From the NCBI GenBank assembly GCA_013115135.1, contig JABANP010000875.1:1-13667 (forward strand): a stretch of 13,667 nucleotides of DNA, in the 5' to 3' direction. Every line of letters starts with the position of its first letter. Position 1 is the stretch's first letter. The position numbers and the translations under genes were made by a program. This document shows positions 8,482 to 13,667 of the stretch, in pieces. This stretch comes from Perkinsus olseni. Its lineage: Eukaryota; Perkinsozoa; Perkinsida; Perkinsidae. The notes under the pieces were generated by a model, which was not told the DNA's origin, made no database searches, and was given only the letters and a program-made list of their open reading frames with translations.

Positions 8482-9194
8482 TCAACAATTTGTTGACAAA
8501 GTCATATCGACTTATCAGATGAGTCTTATCCTGCAGGAAATGCGGATTTTTCTACTGAGGGCATACGTGATACTCGCATAATGCGAGTCGCATTCAATAC
8601 GATTCAAGCGTCGATTGTCAGGTTAGGTAATGAACTTATCTTCGAACCCTAGGCGGCCTGCTGCCGCTACGGCGTGGCCGCAGGGTGTGAGCACGAGGAA
8701 TTCCTTCCCAGTGACTGTGAACCAAAATGACAGGACTAATTATTAATTAGTAATTATTAATTACTAATTAAATTTTTCTTGAATCTAGCTGTCACCGCAT
8801 CACACTATGGCGAACACACGTGTTGATATCCGGAGTTGAGTGACTCAACGACTGGGAATGTATTACGTTCGCTACCAGACGATCAGATCGTCACGATCTA
8901 TTGAATAGGCTCCTCGGCTAGCGGCCGCCGCTAAGCGGCGCCACTCCCATGCCGAAGCTCGACTGGCCAATGCGTTGTCTGGTACTCCAAGGGCAGCTGC
9001 GGCGAGCACTACCTGCTCGGTGTACTCATTCCAGAGTCTGGAATCCAGACACTAGTCACTTCTGTCGATCGAGATGGAGCCGTAGAATTTCTACGATAGA
9101 AATGAATTAATCCAGATAATCGCTCAGGAGTCCCGAGCGATTATTCAGGTGAGTCACCTGAGGTGACTATTCACTCGCTTCCTGAGTCAGGAAG
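8482..9194. repeat. Cluster of different short perfect palindromes
   Basis: Perfect arms around a single central base occur at 8482-8496, 8572-8588, 8743-8771, 8835-8849, 8878-8892, 8885-8899, 8926-8940, 9028-9044, 9036-9050, 9081-9095, 9145-9161, 9152-9168 and 9178-9194. Even palindromes lie at 8529-8538 and 8696-8705. A 10-base stem with a 9-base loop is at 9116-9144. The sequences differ from each other (for example TCAACAATTTGTTGA, GACGATCAGATCGTC, CGCCGCTAAGCGGCG), so this is not one repeat family copied around; what is shared is the geometry. Several overlap in chains. Confidence 0.9.
8743..8771. repeat. 29-base A/T-only-style palindrome, 14-base arms
   Basis: The longest member of the leader palindrome cluster. 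Arms 8743-8756 and 8758-8771 are exact reverse complements around T8757, built almost only of A and T with one G/C pair. It could extrude as a cruciform or form a stable RNA stem. Confidence 0.9.
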
Positions 9195-9262
9195 TGGTCC
9201 GTACTCCGCCGCTTTGAGAGCGCGATAGTTCACAATATCAAACCGTCGAGAATGGCTGTAAT

Positions 9263-10216
9263 ATGGCGGAGCTGCTCAGCCTGGGCCGAGCGAATGGGCG
9301 TTCTTTCCACTATTATTATTTCTTTCCCATTTCTTTCCGGAAAGAAATGGAAAGAAATGGGTAGGAAGAAACTATCGCTTTGTTTCCGGGAAAGAAAGAA
9401 CCCTGGGATGCCTGGGTCCCCTCCTATGTCGTCAAGAAGAATGATGACCTGTCGGCCTTCTACATCCTCATCGAGTTCGGCCAGTCTTCCATCGCCTCCA
9501 AGCTGCTTGGAGACGCTGTGAATCTACACACTATTGACGACAAGCCCTTCGTCGGTGCTTGGGTCAATAAGGCCTTCAAGACTACGTGGAGAATGTCCTC
9601 TTCGACGGTGCCTCATGGCAAAGCTCTACAAAGCTCCGCTACTCTGGAGCTCGAGGATATCTCGGAGGCCTTCATCAACGACATTGCTGATCCTGCGGAG
9701 CCACCACTTCCTCCTCAACAGCATGCCTTTCAAGTTACGGGTGAAGCATCAGCGTCCTCCTCATCTGAGGGGGTCTTTCCTTATCCGCCGATGCCATCTC
9801 ATGCGCCACCCTATGTAGCTCCTGGTCCACATCCACATCAGCCTGTTGTACCTCAGGGTTCTCACGTTAGCACCGGCCACGGTCCCGCGGTAAGCGAAGG
9901 TTCTCTACCAGCAGGCAGCACTAATCCTGTTGCCTATGGTGCCTCTGAAGGCCTTAACCAATATCAGCACGTCCCCCTCGCTGAAGGCCTTCCTCCCCAT
10001 CACGTGGTATTGCCTTCATCAAGGAGTACCACAGAGTCTTGGCCTTCTTCGCCGTTACAAGTACTTCGTGGCCCTCGACATCGTGCAGGCCTTCCTACAA
10101 ATCGAGCTGCCTCTCGTCGAAGACCAGCGATGCCTCGGGTTCTTCTGGTGCAATCAGGCCTTTGTCTTTCAGCGAGTATGCTTCGGCATGCCAGACTCGC
10201 CCCTCGCGATGTCTGA
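9263..10216 (+). pseudogene. Gag-like frame, interrupted by a stop and truncated
   Basis: From ATG 9263 the frame reads MAELLSLGRANGRS..., meets TAG at 9362-9364 and continues open in the same frame from 9365 to 10216. After the stop come a mixed segment with WDAWVPSYVV and WVNKAF, an acidic stretch, and a Pro/His/Ser-rich region (about 9700-9990) ending near PPHHVV. The position and the proline-rich part suggest a Gag-like product. I see no CCHC zinc knuckle and no aspartic protease motif. From about 10030 onward the frame overlaps the reverse transcriptase, which is in the next frame, and its own reading there is just a shadow. HHVV followed by serines and threonines recalls the segment before the BEL/Pao polymerase palm, so an internal deletion probably joined this to pol. 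Confidence 0.6.
9308..9356 (+). repeat. Pyrimidine/purine hairpin module, copy 2
   Basis: Starts CACTATTATTATTTC and contains a 24-base perfect palindrome at 9327-9350 centred on CCGG. A further TTTCCGGGAAAGAAAG follows at about 9384-9399. It lies inside the start of the gag-like frame, just before an in-frame TAG, so its insertion or expansion may have disrupted gag. Confidence 0.8.
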
Positions 10217-13180
10217 CTCTCTCGCCAAGGCCATGGTCGAAGCTGATGCTCCCACTAAGCACGTCCGCTGCCTTATGGACGACATCTCTGTTGGCTCTGA
10301 TGATGCTCGCCATCTTACTGCCCTTCGTCGAGACATCACTCAGCGGTTGTCACATCGCATGTTCGAGACCAATCACAAGAAGGAGGTCAGCAACCTTCCC
10401 GACCAGATACCCAGTGATCCCCAACCATGTCTAGGTGTGCGATGGCATCCGAACTGTGACTCTCTGTCTCTCAAGTCAGACCTTCGTCATAAGGCCTCAA
10501 CGGTGACCACAGTCAAGCTTCTCAAGCGTTACGGCAACGGCTTCTACGACCCCCTCGGTTGGCATCTCGAGCTCTCTATGCAGCTCCGCCTCCTGTGCCG
10601 CCAAGCCAGGTCTAACGCCGACCCGCACACTGGTCACCTTCGCTCTGAAGACACCCAGGCTCTTGTCGCGTGGGAGAATCAATTGAAGGCCTTCGACCTA
10701 AGGGTCCCTCGACTTCTACGTCGGCCAGGTGAAAGTCACTGCAACTCTGTCTGTCTCTTCACAGACAGCAGTGACACCGCAGGCGCTGCTCTGTTGTACA
10801 CCCTCCACGGCCAGCGTATTGCAGGTTCAGGGTATCTCCACCAACTCCAAGGACGTCGTACGGCCCCCAAGTTCGAGCTCGACACCTTGGCGTCATCGCT
10901 GGAGTGGGCATCGGCTATGCTTCAGGAGTCCAACGACCACTCTCCTGTCCATCATCTTCTGGTCTTCACTGACAGCAGTATCTCCATCTCTCGGCTACGT
11001 CAAGTGACTCCGACCACGGCCCACAGTGTAGAGGATCTTGTGACTATCCGGAGAGTGCTCAAGGTGAAGAACGCCATTCACCAGTTGCAGACCCGTTGTG
11101 AAGGCCTTCATGTTGTGGTATCGCATCTCAGCGGCAAGTCTAACCTCGCCGATGCTCCCTCAAGGTGTCAGCCGAAGTCCTTGTCCATTGACTCCGACGC
11201 CCTCTTCTGCCACATCCGAGCCTTCCATGATGACCTCCTACGGTGCAATGACGGTGACCTACAAGGCAGTCCTATGATTTTCCGCCTTGACTCGGAGTAT
11301 GTTCCTACTGCTCTCCCCACGCGTTGGTCCAAGAAGGAGTCATCAAAGCCCAAGGTTACATTGGCCTCACTTGGTGCAGCGACGACCTCTAGTCCAGCTG
11401 GTGAAAGTGAGAAGACTGACCAGGAGGCCTTCACACCGGACGACGACTCTCTTCATCTTCTTGAGCGACTGTACCGCTTCAAGCTCCTCGTCAAGGCGTG
11501 GCATGCCTTAAGGACGGAGCTGCTACCAGGCACTCCAGCTTCCAGCACAAGCACGGTCGCCGACCCCTTGCGTCTGCTTATACGTCATCAACAACGCCTC
11601 CATTTGAAGGCCTTCCACAAGTTGCCCTTTCACTTCAAGACTGACGAAGGCCTTATCTATCGGTCGACACGTCAAGCTGGTGATGGCACTATCTTCAACC
11701 AGTTGGTCGTACCGAAGCAGTCTACTCTTCTTCAACGACTACTGGTTATCAAGTGTCACGGATGGCATCATGGAGGTATCAATGCAACTCTGCGGCGCCT
11801 AAGCACCATGTATGCCTGGCCCCGCATGAAACGCACTGTGGTCCCTGTCTGCCGATGTTGTCGTTCCTGCCTTTCCGCTAAGTCCCAGCGCCCTCTTCAT
11901 GCTCCGGCTGGCACCTTCGCAGCTCCTACCGCTGTCTGGCAGTATATCGGTCTCGACCACACCGGCCCCTATGATGTCCCAGTACGAGAAGGCTCTCAAC
12001 GGCTCCCTTACTGTCTTGTGGCTACTTGTCTGCTATCGGGCTACCAGCTCGCTGTAGCTGTCTCTAGCACCTCTCTTGAGCAGACTACGCTAGCCTTCAA
12101 GAAGATTTTAGCCCTTGCTGGAGTTCCTAAAGGCCTTCGGTGCGACAACTCTCAGTCCTTCCGGGGCTCTGAGTTCCGGTGTCTCTGCCTCTCCTATTCT
12201 ATCGAGATGCAGTTCATCTATAGCCGGTCTCCGCAACGTGGAGGAGCCTACGAGCGCCACCATGCCGAGCTCAATGAGCAGCTTCGTCTCCTCCAAGCTC
12301 GTGACCAACCATGGGATCTCACTGTCCTGGAGGCCACCGCTCGCTCCAATGCTCGGTTTCGCTGGGATGACTCCGCTTTGGTCAACTCTCCTTGGGACCT
12401 GGCTCACACTTATCCTTATCTACAGTGTGCTGCCCTTTCTCCTCCTGTCGACCCCACTCTCCCGAAGGCCTTTCAAGAGCCCTCTGCGCGGGTTAGTGAA
12501 TGGCTACTCTCTACTTGGGAGAAGGATCGTGAAGGACGACGAGTTCGAGCTGGTGATAAGGCTGCTACTGTCAACACGGGTGACATTGTCTATCTCAAGC
12601 TCCCCAGACGTGTGACTAAGCTCAGCTCATCCACTACCGGTCCCTTCCGAGTCCTTCAACGTTGTGGCAACTCAGTCAAGCTGACTCCCACCACCGGCGC
12701 CAACCGTTATCGGTCTGTCTTTTTCCAGCCCATCGACAACGTGGTGCGGACGGTTTCCGAGCCTGTCCACGACTCTGACACGCCACTACCTGGGCCCCCA
12801 GAGTCTCATCAAGTTCCTGATGAGTCCATTCCTGACAAGGCTACTAGCGCCGAGACCACCGTTAGCCCCCAAGTTGAAGCTGATTCTTCGAAGGCCTTAG
12901 CAAGTGCTCAGGACGACGTCCACGTCAACGACACTGCTTCAAGTGCTCTACCTTCGAAGGCCTTCAGTGAAGGCCCTTCACATCAACTACCGGCTCTTCA
13001 GCAGACGACACAGTCATTCACGAGCCTTCTTCGACTTCCTCTCGGCCAAGGACTAAACGGGCTACTGTTCCTCGCCGTACCGGTGACCCCCATCCTGAGG
13101 TGAAGAACTTCGCCTACATCACTTCTTCTGGTCGAGGTGGTCTCCAGTATGGAAGGGTTATCAGCGTTGACCAAGGCCTT
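9569..13180. repeat. Iterated palindrome AAGGCCTT across the gag-pol coding region
   Basis: Exact AAGGCCTT occurs at 9569, 9948, 9984, 10686, 11101, 11607, 11647, 12130, 12465, 12891, 12957 and 13173. The core AGGCCT occurs five more times (9666, 10087, 10157, 10492, 11425). In translation the octamer appears both as AAG GCC TT (Lys-Ala-Phe or Lys-Ala-Leu) and as xAA GGC CTT (Glu/Lys/Gln-Gly-Leu), so two reading frames are used. None was seen in 1-7706, the LTRs or the leader. Confidence 0.9.
9930..13103 (+). CDS. pol: Retrotransposon pol: reverse transcriptase, RNase H, integrase
   Basis: Residues are counted from 9930; the frame opens without a convincing start codon and real similarity begins near residue 42 (LLRRYKYF). 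Reverse transcriptase: first catalytic Asp in VALDIVQAF (residue 50), CFGMPDSP, and LMDD (Asp 117, 118) followed by LGVRWHP and YDPLG. RNase H: Asp 279 (FTDSS), Glu 316 (FELDTL), Asp 348 (FTDSS). Integrase: a zinc-binding part with His 610, His 613/614, Cys 644 and Cys 647; catalytic Asp 676 (GLDHTGPY), Asp 739 (RCDNSQ) and Glu 775 (GAYERHH), with exactly 35 residues between the last two; then a GPF module at residue 904 (TGPFRVL). The reverse-transcriptase fingers and the protease are missing. The C-terminus leaves this frame before the stop at 13101-13103 and continues in another frame. Confidence 0.88.
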   Translation: MPMVPLKALTNISTSPSLKAFLPITWYCLHQGVPQSLGLLRRYKYFVALDIVQAFLQIELPLVEDQRCLGFFWCNQAFVFQRVCFGMPDSPLAMSDSLAKAMVEADAPTKHVRCLMDDISVGSDDARHLTALRRDITQRLSHRMFETNHKKEVSNLPDQIPSDPQPCLGVRWHPNCDSLSLKSDLRHKASTVTTVKLLKRYGNGFYDPLGWHLELSMQLRLLCRQARSNADPHTGHLRSEDTQALVAWENQLKAFDLRVPRLLRRPGESHCNSVCLFTDSSDTAGAALLYTLHGQRIAGSGYLHQLQGRRTAPKFELDTLASSLEWASAMLQESNDHSPVHHLLVFTDSSISISRLRQVTPTTAHSVEDLVTIRRVLKVKNAIHQLQTRCEGLHVVVSHLSGKSNLADAPSRCQPKSLSIDSDALFCHIRAFHDDLLRCNDGDLQGSPMIFRLDSEYVPTALPTRWSKKESSKPKVTLASLGAATTSSPAGESEKTDQEAFTPDDDSLHLLERLYRFKLLVKAWHALRTELLPGTPASSTSTVADPLRLLIRHQQRLHLKAFHKLPFHFKTDEGLIYRSTRQAGDGTIFNQLVVPKQSTLLQRLLVIKCHGWHHGGINATLRRLSTMYAWPRMKRTVVPVCRCCRSCLSAKSQRPLHAPAGTFAAPTAVWQYIGLDHTGPYDVPVREGSQRLPYCLVATCLLSGYQLAVAVSSTSLEQTTLAFKKILALAGVPKGLRCDNSQSFRGSEFRCLCLSYSIEMQFIYSRSPQRGGAYERHHAELNEQLRLLQARDQPWDLTVLEATARSNARFRWDDSALVNSPWDLAHTYPYLQCAALSPPVDPTLPKAFQEPSARVSEWLLSTWEKDREGRRVRAGDKAATVNTGDIVYLKLPRRVTKLSSSTTGPFRVLQRCGNSVKLTPTTGANRYRSVFFQPIDNVVRTVSEPVHDSDTPLPGPPESHQVPDESIPDKATSAETTVSPQVEADSSKALASAQDDVHVNDTASSALPSKAFSEGPSHQLPALQQTTQSFTSLLRLPLGQGLNGLLFLAVPVTPILR

Positions 13181-13375
13181 TACCGACTGCAACTAGCAGA
13201 CCGTTCTGCCGACGGAAACTCTCTGCATCTCCGCTCTGATATGGTCTCTTCTCCGACTGCTCATCTACTTCGTGTCCAAGGAGACTCTGACGACTTCCCC
13301 GACAACAAGACCGATTTCCGTCTGACTCGAGCGTCTGTTCGTTTCCTTGACAACCTCAAGACGACCAAGCGCTGA
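12971..13375 (+). CDS. Pol C-terminal continuation in a shifted frame
   Basis: This frame is open from 12971 to TGA 13375. It reads a basic linker (RPRTKRATVPRR) and then VKNFAYITSSGRGG, GRVISVD, LYRLQLADRS and a tail ending NLKTTKR. A GTG at 13100 is not a plausible start; the codons before it fit a continuing Pol polypeptide, and base use matches upstream pol. The frame change relative to pol must lie between 12971 and about 13020, where both frames are open. The final 74 bases belong to the 3' LTR. It could be an indel in this copy or a real frameshift; no slippery motif stands out. Confidence 0.65.
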   Translation, partial: RPFTSTTGSSADDTVIHEPSSTSSRPRTKRATVPRRTGDPHPEVKNFAYITSSGRGGLQYGRVISVDQGLYRLQLADRSADGNSLHLRSDMVSSPTAHLLRVQGDSDDFPDNKTDFRLTRASVRFLDNLKTTKR

Positions 13376-13667
13376 CCGTCATTATTGATGATGATGATTA
13401 TATTCTGTGATACCATTGTCTGCTCACTCCGGGCCCCCAGAACTGTCCTGTGACGACAGTACCATTGAGTAAACTCGAGTGAGCAAGATCGTATCTAACC
13501 GTTTCACCGTTTTCGCCATTTCTGTAACGGTCGCGGTTCGCTAATTAGATCAGCTACTAAGCTTGCGTAGTTGCTTTAGCGTGTCTAAGTTCCACGCACT
13601 GGACCGCTCTATCGCTCTCTACTCTGCCACTCTAGATCTATCCTATCTGAGATCTTGAGTTAAGTTG
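13302..13667 (+). repeat. 3' long terminal repeat, truncated by window end
   Basis: Same sequence as 7759-8124. It starts inside the pol-derived open frame, so the last 24 or so codons of the element's coding region lie in the LTR. The window stops at the base equivalent to 8124, probably one base short of the LTR end, so the 3' junction and any target-site duplication cannot be read. Confidence 0.9.

Larger units (their letters stand above)
8126..9262 (+). other. Retroelement leader, untranslated, palindrome-rich
   Basis: This lies between the 5' LTR and the gag-like frame. No open frame of note belongs to the element here. A pyrimidine/purine hairpin module lies at 8264-8312, a degenerate tRNA-like stretch at about 8364-8436, and a dense series of short perfect palindromes at 8482-9194. 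Packaging, dimerisation and primer signals would be expected in such a leader, but none can be assigned by motif. Confidence 0.7.
7707..13667 (+). mobile_element. BEL/Pao-like LTR retrotransposon, 3' end cut by the window
   Basis: Direct repeats of at least 366 bases (7759-8124 and 13302-13667) enclose a leader, a gag-like frame and a pol frame with reverse transcriptase, RNase H and integrase in that order. This order, the reverse-transcriptase and RNase H motifs and the GFYDPLGW-type segment after the polymerase domain point to BEL/Pao rather than Ty1/copia. The LTR copies look identical by eye, so insertion is recent. I found no clear primer binding site (TGG-starting) next to the 5' LTR and no polypurine tract before the 3' LTR. 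The feature start includes 52 bases of inverted leader sequence outside the 5' LTR. Reading frames are interrupted in several places, so this copy is probably not autonomous as read. Confidence 0.88.

Noticed and set aside
7107..13667. CRISPR array, bacterial insertion sequence or prophage
   Set aside because: The palindromes in the leader are all different with irregular spacing, and the coding content is a eukaryotic LTR retroelement with introns in flanking genes.

Overview
The window looks like nuclear DNA of an intron-containing unicellular eukaryote. The short GT-AG introns, the tubulin-ligase family gene and the overall base use would fit a perkinsid or dinoflagellate-lineage alveolate such as Perkinsus, but this is an inference, not a match I could test. 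There are no bacterial-style operons or ribosome binding sites.

Bases 1-7706 are host sequence. From left to right they hold a possible small membrane protein (minus strand, 134-340), a 435-residue probably secreted protein with two internal repeat blocks (plus strand, 990-2297), a seven-exon membrane protein resembling the V-ATPase assembly factor Vma12/TMEM199 (minus strand, 4306 to 2664), and a multi-exon tubulin-tyrosine-ligase-like (TTLL) glutamylase (minus strand, 7106 to 4677). The last two lie head to tail about 370 bases apart. The TTLL gene carries an apparent one-base frameshift inside a conserved motif.

Bases 7707-13667 are a BEL/Pao-like LTR retrotransposon on the plus strand, cut off by the window end. 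It has a 5' LTR (7759 to about 8125), a 1.1-kb untranslated leader, an interrupted gag-like frame, a pol frame (reverse transcriptase, RNase H, integrase with D,D35,E and a GPF module), and the start of the 3' LTR (13302-13667). The two LTRs look identical over the 366 bases that can be compared, so the insertion is young. The reading frames are nevertheless broken: a TAG in gag, no visible protease or reverse-transcriptase fingers region, and a frame change near the pol end.

Three features of the element are unusual. The leader (8482-9194) is packed with at least a dozen different short perfect palindromes, mostly with 7-8 base arms around one central base. The translated part (9569-13180) contains 12 copies of the palindrome AAGGCCTT, in two reading frames, with none seen in the leader, the LTRs or the host part. 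The first 52 bases of the leader are repeated in inverted orientation just outside the 5' LTR, next to a matching ACAAC/GTTGT pair at the LTR ends.
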